Assembly: GCA_947652115.1 (NCBI GenBank)
Contig: OX393568.1
Coordinates: 1,832,353-1,896,352 of the forward strand
From: Blastomussa wellsi
Lineage: Eukaryota; Cnidaria; Anthozoa; Scleractinia; Plerogyridae
Length of the DNA: 64,000 bases
Direction of reading: 5' to 3'
This document shows, in pieces, positions 1 through 11,946 of this stretch. Positions within the stretch are counted from its first letter, which is position 1. Each line of letters opens with the position of its first letter. Under the pieces are notes generated by a model that was not told the DNA's origin, did no database searches, and worked only from the letters and a program-made list of their open reading frames with translations. Made by a program: the position numbers and the translations under genes.

Positions 1-794
1 ATAATTCGATAAGCGAAAATGTTCGTAACGAAATCTGCTACAGCAACAAACCCGAGGGGCACTCGCAGTATACATGACGGGAGGGTCCGATGCATTTTTT
101 TTGGGGTTGAAAATTTACACGCTCGGTATTGTTATGAGTCAAGAGATCTGTCCAGTACCTTTTTAGGTCTTACGCGCATTTTTTGCATGTTTTGGGGTCA
201 CATCTCTGAGCGAAAGTTGTTGCGATCGGTGGATCAGAAAAATATAGTGCGATTACCACCCCCCCCCCCCCCTGGGGGGCAACAAACTGATGAGAAGTGT
301 CGAATCGCTCGTAGACCTGAATCAGTAAATTATTCACAAAGCAAACAAAATGTTTACAGGTCCTCAGTTGAAAACCTATGGAAGAAAAACAGGCCTAGCT
401 ACTTAAAACCATACTCTACTATTAAGACTGACGCGGCTCCATCGTAAAGTGATGATGACGAAAAGTCTCAATTGTCAGGTTGATCAAATTTAGGTAACAA
501 AGTGTTTTGGTACCGCACTGGCAGCTCGAACAAAGAGACCTCACGCTTGCTTTAACAGTCTTATCCGTCCGTTATGTTCGCTAATCCGAGTATAGTCGCT
601 GTCGGGGCCTGTTTTTCAAGGTATACTACCCAACCGCGCCTAACATTGATCTCAGTAGATATATCTCTCTTAGTCTATTAACTTTCCTCCCCTGTTCAGC
701 CCTGGCACTAAAGTTTTCCCTGAAAGCATCTACGTATAACAGGTTTGACTATTTTTAAACCGGTTAAAAAATGGTCCTGCGTACTGTTATTTAG
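1..794. other. non-coding, probably intron of decarboxylase copy A
   Basis: No convincing exon is visible. The stretch precedes the last exon of a decarboxylase gene and is probably its final intron, or intron plus earlier intronic sequence. It holds a C-homopolymer near 257-270, which may be assembly-sensitive. The open frame across 19-447 has no recognisable motif and low-complexity proline from the C run, so I do not treat it as coding. Confidence 0.5.
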
Positions 795-1049
795 ATTTTA
801 CGCATTCAAGAACGCCCTAGGGGGTTGGGCGAACCTACAGAGGCAGCTGTCATTCTCAAGCAAGGCGTGGATGCGGAGCTGCTCGGAGTTTCTGGAGCAC
901 CAACTTTCGACCCGCAAGGAAAGATTGTGGACCCGCTGACAGACCTCAAGTACGACATTCATTTCGTTGGTATTCAGGGGGAGGAAGTTACAACTGGAAT
1001 TGTTTTGCAGAAAAAGATTTGGTTTGATGGTGAGGTGTTGAACAAGTAG
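795..1049 (+). CDS. last exon of a third tyrosine-decarboxylase-like gene (copy A, partial)
   Basis: A 255-nt exon starting after an AG at 793-794 and ending in TAG; it encodes 84 residues. The product aligns without a gap, for its first 24 residues, to the last exons of copies B (24779-25030) and C (27340-27609). Shared features are a glycine near residue 10, the ISGSP/VSGAP motif, the DPL-x-x-x-K-Y-DI-x-FVGI-x-GEEV stretch and the KKIWFDG ending. Phase 0 at the acceptor matches the other copies. All other exons would lie left of the window. AATAAA signals follow at 1364-1369 and 1432-1437. The acceptor is preceded by only a modest pyrimidine tract, so decay of this copy cannot be excluded. 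It belongs to the same non-catalytic C-terminal extension as in B and C. Confidence 0.75.
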   Translation: MLRIQERPRGLGEPTEAAVILKQGVDAELLGVSGAPTFDPQGKIVDPLTDLKYDIHFVGIQGEEVTTGIVLQKKIWFDGEVLNK

Positions 1050-1594
1050 CTACATGGGTCCTACATAGAGACTTTGTGGAACACAACAGTCGTGCAAAAC
1101 AAACAACCTCTACGCCTTGAAAATCACATTTTTAGCTAGATGATTTTCGAGTTGATGTAGAATGAGAAATATTTAAGTGTGTATTTTGTGCGTCCGCATC
1201 AGGAATGCTTTTACTAGTTCTCGGAAAATTGATGAGATCGAATGAAAAATTTTGCAGATTTAGCCAAAGCAATTGGCGATTTAAATACACTTGTACTACA
1301 AGAAGTTCATGGTGAGTGACATTAGATTTTTTAGCATAGGCGTCATGCATATGAATTGACGACAATAAAAAGATATTGAAGTGGACATAAATCTTTTAAA
1401 AATGTAGAGATTTATTGGTCATTTGCTCAACAATAAAGACAGTTGTTATGGGTTACTTATTGACTAACAACTGAAATCCGATCAACATGTTAACAAAAGA
1501 ATTGACCAAGATTGTAATTTCTCTTGTGTAAAATGGTTGGGAGGCGTGCTGGACACAATATTGCCCGTACGCCAATGAAGGCACTTAACGCTCA

Positions 1595-1640
1595 CAGTCC
1601 ACCCAGATGTACAAATGGGTACCGGCGAAATAACAAAAAT
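1595..1640 (+). repeat. SINE tail fragment
   Basis: Contains CCACCCAGATGTACAAATGG followed by GTACCGGCGAA, the same core as the longer SINE copies at 15224-15445 and 56595-56817. The tRNA-like head is missing or unrecognisable. Confidence 0.55.
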
Positions 1641-2300
1641 TATGAAGTCAAAGCATCGATCTCTAAAATGATAGAAAAACGTATCAAATTGGTTTGGGTA
1701 ATCAAATGGTAGCGAGTGAAGTTAGGCGTTGCCATAGCAATTTTGTAAATTCGCATGTGAAACTGCAAATTAACGCTGACATTTCGCGCCAAAATTAAGG
1801 AGCAATTTGTCACCCATGATGTTGTAATTGTAATCGTATACGTAGTGGGAGGCACGGTGGACTAATGCATATGGTTAGTGGGAAGACCTTATTTAACATT
1901 GAACGGGATTCTACACTTAGTTTTATTACAAAGTAAAGAAAGAATATTTTATTTCAAACATTGGGAATCGAACCCGGGACAATTCGACTCGAGATACACT
2001 CACTTAACTCTATACCAACTGGGCGCCAGCTGCCAGGAACCCAATTTTTTTCAATATTTATATTGCAAGCAAAATTGTATATAGAGCATTACTGCCCAAA
2101 CCGCACAGTGAAAGCTGACCGCAAGCAAATGGGAGTGGAACTAACCGGTAATGGGACTAACCACAAGTAAACTGGATGGAACTAACCGGAACCAACCAAC
2201 AACCGTATGTTAATGATCTGTTGTTCTGGCCATTGCTACACCATTTAAATTATCATGAAATGTCTAATCTGGTCCCAGTCCTTGTTATGTAAGGTCTTTC

Positions 2301-2415
2301 CGGTTAGTGCGCTGTACTCCGAGTTCGAGCCTCGACCACACACTGCGTTGTGTTCTTGGGCAAGACACAGTGCCCCTCCTCCCAGGTGCCCATTCATAGC
2401 GGGGGACCCTGCAAC
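2301..2415 (+). repeat. SINE fragment with tRNA-like head
   Basis: Begins with a tRNA-like GTGCGCTGTACTCCGAGTTC segment, then the shared CACTGCGTTGTGTTCTTGGG core found in two other SINE copies, and ends near GGGGGACCCTGCAAC. Internal parts are deleted relative to the 56595 copy. Confidence 0.65.
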
Positions 2416-3442
2416 AATTTGGGAGAAAATCATCGTCAAAACACTCAGCTTTCAAATTCAGAATCTAATTTACCTATCTTAACTTCCGTTTAGGCTGTCT
2501 AATTATACCTCATGGTTAAATTACAAGAGTCCCTCTCTGGCCGCTAACACTTACCAAGACCATTACACTTCGTCAACTCGGTTAACAAGGTAAATACAGT
2601 TCGATCCCCAACATTCACAGACCTTATCGCTTTGATTCTAAGCTTAATTATGTGCCAATGTCAAATAAAGGACAAAATATCTTACGACGAAAAATATAAA
2701 CAATTTCAAAGGTCTCCATGAAAATACTAATCATACGAGTTCCGGAAGATGGCTCTCGCACAACACTCTCTCCGTTGTATCTTTGTGGTTCGCACCTTTT
2801 GCAATCTATATTTCACAGGGTCTGTTTCTGTATAAAGAGAGGAACTGCTTGAAATTAGCCGTGATGGCGCCTTGATATCAAGCCCACTGGAAGATAACTC
2901 TAACTTGTTTGTATCAGATCCTACCGACTTACGCCTCACCTGTGAAAAAAAGAGATACACTTCACTAAAGTGTTTTGATGGCTTTTCGTTGACCCATACC
3001 ACACCTGATCTGCGCAGTGATGTTTTGTATAATCATCGACACAATATCATTATTGCCTGTCATGAAAATTGTCAGACAATGCTCGCATTTGGATATGTCA
3101 TGATATACAATCCAACAACGAAATGGCAACTCAAGGATTGTTTCAGAAATTTACGTTATAAAACAACCGAATGTTTTTTCCTGTTAAACTTTCCTGCCCA
3201 ATAGAAGCTGTCTTTAGAACAGTTGTTTTCCTTTCACCCGGCACCAGGTACCCGTGACACGATTGTTTTGAATCACCTTACACAACACACCGTTCGCTGT
3301 CACATGGTGTCATTACTTATTCAAAGCTGTTATCTCAGAAATATTTTTATGTACGAGAGGTAAAATTGCAGTTGTTGAAGCTTTTAAGGATAAATTTTCG
3401 TGCAGTCAGACTAAAGGATATCAAAACGAAACAAAACGAATA

Positions 3443-6400
3443 ATGGACGGACGTTTGCCGCTTGTACCGCTGGTGGTTGGTTTGTCACTAGTGGTTGTTT
3501 CCATGGCAGGTATGTAGGACGTCTTTATCATGGCTTATTTATTTTCTTGTTTGTATAATAAATTGTTCACTGAACCATGCATTTCCGTAAAGGAAACTAT
3601 CGAGCACATTGGAGGGGCTTTGCCCCATACACCCCTGGCCGACTACGTTGTCAGAATATTAAAAAAAAACTTGGTGGAAGAAGAAACAAAAAATGTCAGG
3701 CGCCCTCAAAATATTGCCGATATTATAATTTGCCCGTTCATTTAGATTTAACAGTGACGGCAAATGGCAAAAATTGAGCTTCGAGTGCAATTGGCCGTTT
3801 ACAAGATCAAAATCAAATTGACGACGATCGCGAATTTAATAACAGCACCACCTGGTGCCTTTCGGACATTGAATATTAAATAATTATTAATGGTCAGTGG
3901 AAATGTTTTTGAAAGATCCTTTCTTGTCTTTTGGATTCCTACAGGGAGGCAAAATAGTAAACTAATAAAACTTTAGAAAAAGAAAGAAAAAAAGAAAAGA
4001 AAGGAAAAAATACTGCAGTATAACAGTCTATTAATATTAACCGCACTCCGTTTCAAGACAGACGTGTGAATGTGGTAACACATAGCAAGAAGGCGAGAAG
4101 CGGGCAATTCCCTTTTTACTGTTTTTACTGAATGTATTTGGAGTATTAGTTTAAAGATGCTTATGTAATGTTTCCCTTTCTGTTAGATCTACAAGCACAA
4201 TACCAACTTCGCCGTCCAGTACAGATGAATGTCCAAACTCGCACGCTTCCCCACAGTAGATTCCTTTCTCCTAAAGGTCAGAGTTATAAAGAACAGTATC
4301 GCATTTAACACTACATGGCACATTTGAACTCGATTTCTTCTAATTAGAGTGTTTTAATTAACATTTAAGAAACTGTTAAATTTTTTGGCGTTATATTTTT
4401 GGTAGTTAAGAAAAAAATACGAGTGAAAGTTGGGAGAAAACTCGTGCCTGGGCCAATAATTAACACATCTTTTACGTTATAAGGTGCACAAACACAACTC
4501 CAATTACCTCGTCCAGTCCAGACGAACGCACAAGCCCGCAACTTCCTCCCGAACCGATTCACTGCTAAGAAAGGTGAGTTAAAACAAACAACAGTAATTT
4601 CGTATACACTATACTGCCTTGAAATCCTTTCTGTCATATTATGCAGCAAATATTATATATTGTTTAATTCCCCACCTGTTCTTAGAAGTCATAACAAAGA
4701 AAAACAATAATGTTACCAAAGAACCGGTGACTTATGCTTAATTTTTCAGAAAAAATGAAATGAAACATGTTATTTAATTACTAGCCACCTTTCGACTGAA
4801 TGACCTCTCACGCCGCAGTTACCATGGAAAAGGTTTACGAAGGTTTATCATATTCGATCATCGCGGATCAATTGCATTTGTATGTCATTTATGTGCTGCT
4901 AGAGCGGTTGTCAATTGAGTGTGGAAAGTACATTAACGAATTGCATTGAGTTTGCATTACCGGCTACGCGCAGTTTGCAGGCTTAAAAATCTTGCGCCAC
5001 TTTTTCAACCAATCCGAAGTAAAACCAAAACCAATCGTGACTCGCGCGCGCACGTTTTCCCGCGCTTTGTGTCGGCTTCGTCTAATTACTTCGAGTTTTG
5101 ATTGGCTCACTGGATTGTCTCCGTCCTTAGTGATTGGCAAAAGTAATTACTTTGGTTTTTGCTTTACGAAAATCGAATGAAACTCGCTCTTTTTGACTAA
5201 ACTTTGTTTTGGTTTATGTATTTCATATTTTATTGAAAACACAGACACGTGTTGGAAATCCAAGTGCCTGTTTGGAAACAGTCACACTTTTATGCCTCTT
5301 ATGTCCTGCCTGCTACAGATATTGATATTAATGTCACCTTTTTAATAATTACTAAATAACATGAAGCCGTTCACTACCCACCCGTCCCACCAGGAACAGG
5401 AGGGCAGCTCCCTGGAGATAGCCGTAACTTTATCCCAAACAGATTCGACATTCCTGCAAGTAAGTTATTATAGCAACAATAGACCAATTCCGATATATTA
5501 ATATTCTAACATGTCACCGAGGCTTGGGGGAATAAAACAAAAGATTTTGCATCGAGGCTTAGGGATGAATAAATTATTTCTTTTGTTTTATTCCCCTAAG
5601 CCTCGGCGCCATGTTAGAATTTTAATATATCGGAATTGGTCTATTTGCAAGGGGATTTTGCTTATCCATATGCTTTCACTACTAAGTGCTGTTTGACAGG
5701 CGTGTTCTGACGCGTCTTTTTTAGCGAAGCGCAGAAGAGTAGCAATAGGCTGCCAATAACAAGCATTTAAAAGGCGTTTAATTATAATAACTATCAGTAT
5801 TCTTACAAAAATGTGTTTAACCCTCGGACGTACAAGCAAACTCAGTCCCCCACCGTGGTACAAGGGGTGGTCGGAGGACCCCCTGGGTTTTCATTGGGTT
5901 AAGTTACTTTGAAAAGGTTATACCGTTAATAGATAGCCTGTTATGTCGTCTACACGACTAGGTTAATATTATGGGTTACATATGCAAATTGCGCCGCTAT
6001 TAAAAATATCGGCCCTTGGTCGTTTTTGCACCGAACTCATTGCGCTCGGTCCATACTAGTGTCACTATTCCTGGCCAATATTCCCCAGCACGACCCTCGC
6101 GCTCGCTTAGTTACTGGTTAATTTTCTCGTACCTTGTTTCTTCTAATTTTTACAGGCATTGTAGACAAAAAGCCAGGATCCTCAGTAGGTAATGCCATTT
6201 TTTAAACCATGGCCGGGGAGGTGTATCTTTTTCACTGGTGTTGGTAAGAATGTGATGTTGTTACTCTTTATAACAGCATTCATGTCTTTAAAAGCATTAG
6301 AACCTTCACTTTATTTTCATGTGGCCATTTGTTTGTCTTTGCTGCTATGGGAATTCGTTTATCGTGAAAATTGAAGATTTGCAATTCGAAAGCGTGCTAA

Positions 6401-8059
6401 AGGACTAAAAACTAAAGACCTTAAATTATTACACAGGCTACATCTATCTTTGTGTCCCTCGGGATTTGTAAGTGCTACTCATTGCAATATTTTTATATTT
6501 CGGTTCCTTGCTTCTCCTGTTCATATTTGAATTATTTTTGTTCAACAGGATGTGTTGGAGTCTCTCCTTGCGGACTTGCAGCACCATATTCTCCACCAGC
6601 TCTCCCCATTCCTCCTCCTCCTGGCCCAATAGCGTATACGGGATTTCCTCAACCGCAAGTTCCATACAGTCCACAAGGATACCCTCAACAACCCCCAATG
6701 GCAGGCTTCGGTATGAATTCCATAAACTCCCTTGCTCAGAATACCGCGGAAGCAGTTGCTGCAAAGGCTAAACTTCTTGGTGGTCTACATCCTCGAAAGA
6801 AGTTCGTGCCACATCTTCCCCCACTGGGGAGACCACAGCAAGGCAAACCTCCTTATAATCCACCACCACCTCCCCCTGACCCACAAGCAGCAGGGTACAC
6901 CCAAGCAGGACAGCTACCTTACCAGCAACCATTCGGCTACGGGCAACAAGGAATGATTCCTCCACTGACGGCTGGCTATGCCCCTCAACCGGCTGCCGGA
7001 TTTGCCCAGCCAGGAGTACCGCCCATGCAAGGGAACTTTGCTGATCCTCAAGCTTTCACTGTTAAGTTTCGTTTGTGATGTCATAGTTTGATCTTTAGAA
7101 AAGCACAATAGCTTCTCTTTTTTAGCATCTAAAAATTCACAAAATGAAAACCAAAAGAAATGAAAATATCACTGCATGTTTTGTTGAATATGCACTAACA
7201 GTTAAACACAGTAATCCTAAGAGGCTACACCAAAATCACAATACACTACAAATTAATTGTCCAAATAAAGAGATTCAGCAACGTAATTATGTTAACAAAA
7301 AAAGAAAGATACGTAGTGTCCCCCATCCTTAATTGTTAAACCAACAAAACTTTCCTCAGATAGGTCGTGGTGAATAAATGCGCAATTATCGTTCTAGGCA
7401 CCAGGCCCTTTGCCCCAGGCACAGACTCCTTTTGCCCCTCAGCAGCCATCTCCCTTGGGACCTCAACAGCAGGATGCCCCTCAGCAAATAAACAATAATG
7501 CCCCTCAAGTACCCTTTCCACCAGAGATGAATCAAGCACCTGCTTTTAATAACCTAGGACAGCAAATGACACCTGAGGGTAAGTAATATATTAATCAATC
7601 ATTATCAGTGACTCGAATTATTAACAGGCATAATCGTTGTGGCGGCGGAGAGCCTATATAGGCTACTGTTATTCAACAGAACTGAATAATCTTTAGATTT
7701 TTTCACGCTCTTGAATGTTTATTTTCTAGTTTTTATCTCTTTTGAATGGCTTCTCGCTGTTGAAACACAAGTATTACATCGAAATATAGATATGCAAGCC
7801 ATGTTTCCTGTCCTTGATTCTTGTTTCATAATTACACATCGAAAAGAGGGAGACGTGAAAGAGAATGGGTATTACAAAGAAAAAAGAACGACTATTATTT
7901 ACAAAGACACTCGCTGTTGAATTTTCAGGATCGTTTGATTTGGCAAAGAAGAGGATGATGGCCATGAAGTTCAAAGGTCAAATGAAGAGATTTGGAGTCC
8001 CCAGACCAGTGCTAAAGTCAAGACTTGTCCCCAAGCCCCTCTTCAAAAGGCATACCTGA
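3443..8059 (+). CDS. secreted proline/glutamine-rich protein with repeat exons (unrecognised)
   Basis: Eight exons: 3443-3509, 4187-4276, 4484-4573, 5394-5459, 6156-6188, 6549-7060, 7398-7578, 7929-8059. They sum to 1170 nt (389 residues). Exon 1 encodes a signal peptide of about 22 residues (MDGRLPLVPLVVGLSLVVVS, then MA). Exons 2 and 3 are both exactly 90 nt in phase 1-1 and encode related 30-residue repeats sharing LRRPVQ/LPRPVQ; exon 4 repeats the RNFxPNRF part. Exon 5 is a 33-nt microexon. Exons 6-7 encode a Pro/Gln/Gly/Tyr-rich low-complexity region with PPPP and PPPPPP runs, interrupted by an alanine-rich helix-like piece. Exon 8 encodes a strongly basic tail ending in KRHT. All introns are GT-AG; the exon 6 donor (GTTAAG) is the weakest. 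I do not recognise the family. An extracellular or skeletal-matrix role is a guess from composition. Possible polyA signal at 8606-8611. Confidence 0.75.
4989..5190. repeat. dispersed repeat, copy 1
   Basis: About 190 bp closely matching 62958-63150, including CGCCACTTTTTCAACCA at the left, TTTTCCCGCGCTTTGTGTCG in the middle and AAAGTAATTACTTTGG at the right. Lies in intron 3 of the secreted-protein gene. Confidence 0.8.
5478..5645. repeat. foldback (MITE-like) element
   Basis: Arms are inverted copies: AATAGACCAATTCCGATATA at the left and its complement at the right end. Inner arms carry CCGAGGCTTGGGGGAATAAA and its inverted partner, with a short loop. Lies in intron 4 of the secreted-protein gene. 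No coding capacity. Confidence 0.85.
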
Positions 8060-11000
8060 TTTGATTCCAAAAGAATATTGACACTTTAACCTTGAATATT
8101 ACAGATGTAAAATTGTTAAAACTCGAATTTTATAAATCCTTAACAATCACTGTTCTTTAATTACTCCCTTCACTATTCCTGATGTTTTACTGTTAAGTGA
8201 CTATTTAAATTCGTAAAGTTACCGTTACAGAATACGTTGTCAGGTAAATCAAGTCATGCCAATACAGGAAGAGATCACTAAAAGCTAATGTCGGGTTGAA
8301 GGTATTAATCTCTTTAGAAACCCTCAAATTTTTCAACCGATGAGAAATGTTTGAGGTTCTGTGTGTGTTGTAGCCCATTATACCCGCAGGGGTAGGGCGG
8401 TGCGAAAGCCTGGTCGTTTTAACTAAGTCACGTGATCCGTTTTGCATGATTTACCACGCGGTTTTAGCTGTGTTTCGTAACCGTGAAGAAATGCTGTGAG
8501 ACAATGTCGAATCCGTCAGAAGCCGTGTACATGTCAGTCCAAAGAAACTGTGCAAGCAAGGACATGTAAAAGGGACAGTGTAAACTAGGACATTGTGCGG
8601 TGTAAAATAAAACAAGTTGAGTTACGTATCTACAGTGTGTACTGTTTTAAAACAATGAAAACATCAGCAGTCATTCAAGTTTAATTTTATTCCTTGGCAT
8701 GGAGAAAGTAAGGATTGATCCCTTTGCTTTTCAAGCCTGAGACGTAGATGAGTATTTTTTTCGTATTTCAGGAAAGAAAGCCGCCCTTTCAGGAACTTAT
8801 CAATAAGCTGTTTTTCAAAATGGCTCTGTTTACTACGATTGTGTGCAAGTGTGCTATTCCTTCGCCTAAAAAGTTCCTTAAGTCTCAAGTGGGAGCTCAA
8901 CTTTGGTTCAAAATCTTGATTTTACCAAAATCAAAGCCGAAACTGGTCTTTTTCATACTGCCATTTGCATGTTCATCATTCATTAAACCAATTAGTGAAG
9001 TGCCTTGAAGAGTTTCCGTTTTCCTTTAACCCATCGGAACCTAGCTCGAACAGTCGCAAGAGAGCCACCCACCTCCCCCCCAGCTTGGCATGGCGTAAAT
9101 AGAATATCATAAAATATCAAACGTTCAGTCATTTCTCTGAAAAATAATGTTCTAATGGTGTTATAAGCCGCGCGCAATCAAACTCAGTGTACATAAGCGA
9201 GCATAAAATCCAACAGTGAAATCTAATAACCTGAGCGCATCGCTTCATCAGAATTATTTTTTTCTTTCTTAGCTTAAGTGTTTAGTTCGTGTTTTAATGC
9301 ACATTTTAAATAATGTACATTTCCACCGGTCTTACAATTAGTTCGTAAGGCTGAAGCAGTGTAGGGCATACAAGCGCACTATATGATCGAGTTACAGTAC
9401 AAGCTTGGGAAGTTCTTAGAGTACTATTAGATCGCGCGTTTTGAATGGCTGTTATTTTCCTGAGTATATTTATTAGAATTCTTTGCCCGGGGCGAAAGTC
9501 CATAACAGCAGCTTGATTCATGTTTTTTTTATTTATGGCCACGTTTGCTTTGCGTACATCGGAATGATAATTTTAGTAGAGAATAGGAAAAATATACAAC
9601 ATTGCAGGAAACACAACGACGCCCAGTTTTGAACGAGTTGATGCTATTTGTAATCTTGAGGCCCTTTGTCTCTTGTTGTAAAGAATAAAAGTATGTCTTC
9701 ATATGAACAACAGAAATTAAACTGTCTACTGGGTATGATAATTAGTCACCAAAGATTTAAAGGCATCGCACGCAAACTACAAAAATCTTATGAAGCGGGC
9801 AGGAGTCAAGCAGACACATTCAAGGTTGAATTAATCAAACTAGAAGATTCTATAATTGAAAGGTAAGCTTCTGGTTTCTTGAGCTGTGCTTTTAGAGTGC
9901 AACGTACGAGTTGATCGATGTGTTTGGGTAATATCTTCTAATATAGTTTTCTGCACAATGTTTCTGGCTTGCTTTCTTGCAAGCAACGTCCGAGGGAGGT
10001 GGACGGCTACAGAAGTATTTTAGGGGAGGGAGGGGGGCGTGTAGACAGCTCTACCATAACGAACTTTAACTAATAGTATCGTTATCAGGCCTTTCGTTTG
10101 TATATCTAAAAATCTATCCGTGCATGGACTATTTGATTTAAGGAGAGCTCCCTGTGTGATTTATCAACGAGAAAACCATCTCTACCCATCCATCCATTCC
10201 ACTACAAGCACCTACTCCCCTCCAATCCACATTCCCAATTTCGTACAGCATTTGAACATTGCTATCAATATCTGGGCTCTTTGCAGCAACATGAAGAAAA
10301 TTGCAAAATTTGTTAGCGATGAATCTTCCATCAGTTCTGTACAATCTTAAAATGCAAATCTTTCGAACAATGCACAAAGAGCGTAAATATATAAATCCTA
10401 ACTTAAAAAAAATCACTTAATCAATGGCCCTGGGAAAACAGCTAAGTGAAACGACCGAGTGAAACAATGGTTCATTATAATCTATGACCCGTGAAGGACG
10501 CGAAAACGCAAAACGAAAGAAATATTTAACAAGCGGAATAGTTCTCAAGAGTTTTGCACGGGCACTAGCTAGCACTTCCTTTTTCTGAGCTGCAGGTATT
10601 AATTAATGCTTTGCAGCCAACAAGGACAGTTTAAATGGATGCTTCTGGAACGTTTTGTATTCCTAGCATTCAGTAAACTTTGTTCATTAACCGCCCGTTA
10701 AATTAAAGGCGCGTACATCAATGCATGCCACGCCAGACTGGACCATTGATGCCTTCGTGTTGGGGGGTGTCTCTGTATGTGAATTGGCAAATACCATGCC
10801 CTCTCATCTCACAATTCAACATCTTTAACACGTAGCCTCTGTTTTAACTGTTTTCGTTGTCAGCCGTGAGGCAAATAACGTTTTAGGGATTCTTATCTCA
10901 AGACAAGGTAGTGATCTAAATCAACCACACGTGACTTGCAAAGAAGGTTCTGTTAATTAAAATAATCTGTTGGTTAAAATCGTCGTAATCGTTGTTTTTC

Positions 11001-11946
11001 TAAATAATGTAAATCGTCCATACATACGTGGGTCGTAAAATACTCTTGCAAAGTCTACCCGGAGTGTGGTTGTTCCCTTGACAAAACAATTCACCTGAGA
11101 TCAGCCAAGTGTGACTGAAATAAAGCTAATTTAATCCACGTACCACAGACTCCACATAGGCCTGATTTCATGGTGGAAAACACATCAAATTGACTCACAC
11201 TTAAAGTTGGTATGTCATTTCATACGGTTGTTACCAAGTTCGATGATAAGTGACCTAAAAGACAATCAACGACCACGTAGGGTTGGCCTGTTATCTCATG
11301 GTATAGCTAAGTTATGCCAGACAGTAAAGAACACACCTTTCAAGGCGATTAACATTAAAACGTATAAAATGGTTCATGCAGTTTTCTATGGAGACGCACT
11401 TGACCACACTCGCCCACTCGTCCTTGGTCTAGGCTCACTAAAACCGCAAAAGGTGTCGCCCTTGCTATAGGGCGAATTTTGTTTGTTATCCAAACAAGAT
11501 ATTTTCAAACGAGCCTGCTAGGAGTATTACTTAATTCTTTGAAGTTTAAACAAAGGACGCTGTATAATCTTCCGAAAAATTGAGCTAATTTCAAGATAAG
11601 AGCAATTACCGATTTTTTTCTGTGAGGAGAATTAAGCATTGTGCATTGTCAATTTGGCGTGGAATTTTGAAATTATTTGGAGTGAACTTCAAGGAAAAAA
11701 GGTGACTTGAATATTCTTATCTTGTTTAACAACAACAACTTTATTGTACCCAAATTAATTAATTTAAAGGAAGCGGGAATCAACTGAGTTAATTTGTACC
11801 TATTTTATGCCAATGTTTACAACAAATTTTCAAAAGTTAACAGAAATGTACCTCGTAGTATTCTTACTATAAAATATTGAACTTTCAACAGCACTAGAAA
11901 TTGGGTAGAATTAATTAAAGTTCTATCATATTTATCAGCTGTGAAC
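8060..11946. other. long intergenic region
   Basis: AT-rich DNA between the secreted-protein gene and decarboxylase copy B. Apart from a possible isolated exon at 9691-9862 I see no gene, RNA or clear repeat. A splice-acceptor-like site just upstream of the copy B start codon suggests that a 5' leader exon lies somewhere in the right part of this region. Confidence 0.4.
9691..9862 (+). CDS. possible isolated first exon, unrecognised
   Basis: An ATG-initiated frame of 57 residues (MSSYEQQKLNCLLGM start) with a helix-like, Lys/Glu/Gln-rich composition, ending exactly at a good donor (GAAAG followed by GTAAGC) in phase 2. That is the look of a real exon, but I cannot find a partner exon downstream before copy B and do not recognise the peptide. 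It could equally be a chance frame or a relic of a mobile element. Confidence 0.2.

Larger units (their letters stand above)
1050..3442. other. intergenic, SINE fragments
   Basis: Intergenic DNA between copy A and the secreted-protein gene. It contains SINE fragments (listed separately) and a badly decayed tRNA-like block around 1965-2035 with a T-arm-like GGGTTCGATTCCC on the minus strand. No supported gene; the reading frame across 2872-3204 has no recognisable domain. Confidence 0.5.

Noticed and set aside
19..447. 142-codon open frame
   Set aside because: No domain or family resemblance; a poly-C run creates the proline stretch. More likely intronic sequence before the copy A exon.
6444..6764. 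106-codon minus-strand frame opposite the proline-rich exon
   Set aside because: Antisense shadow: proline codons CCN/CCA read as TGG/GGN on the other strand and leave the frame open.
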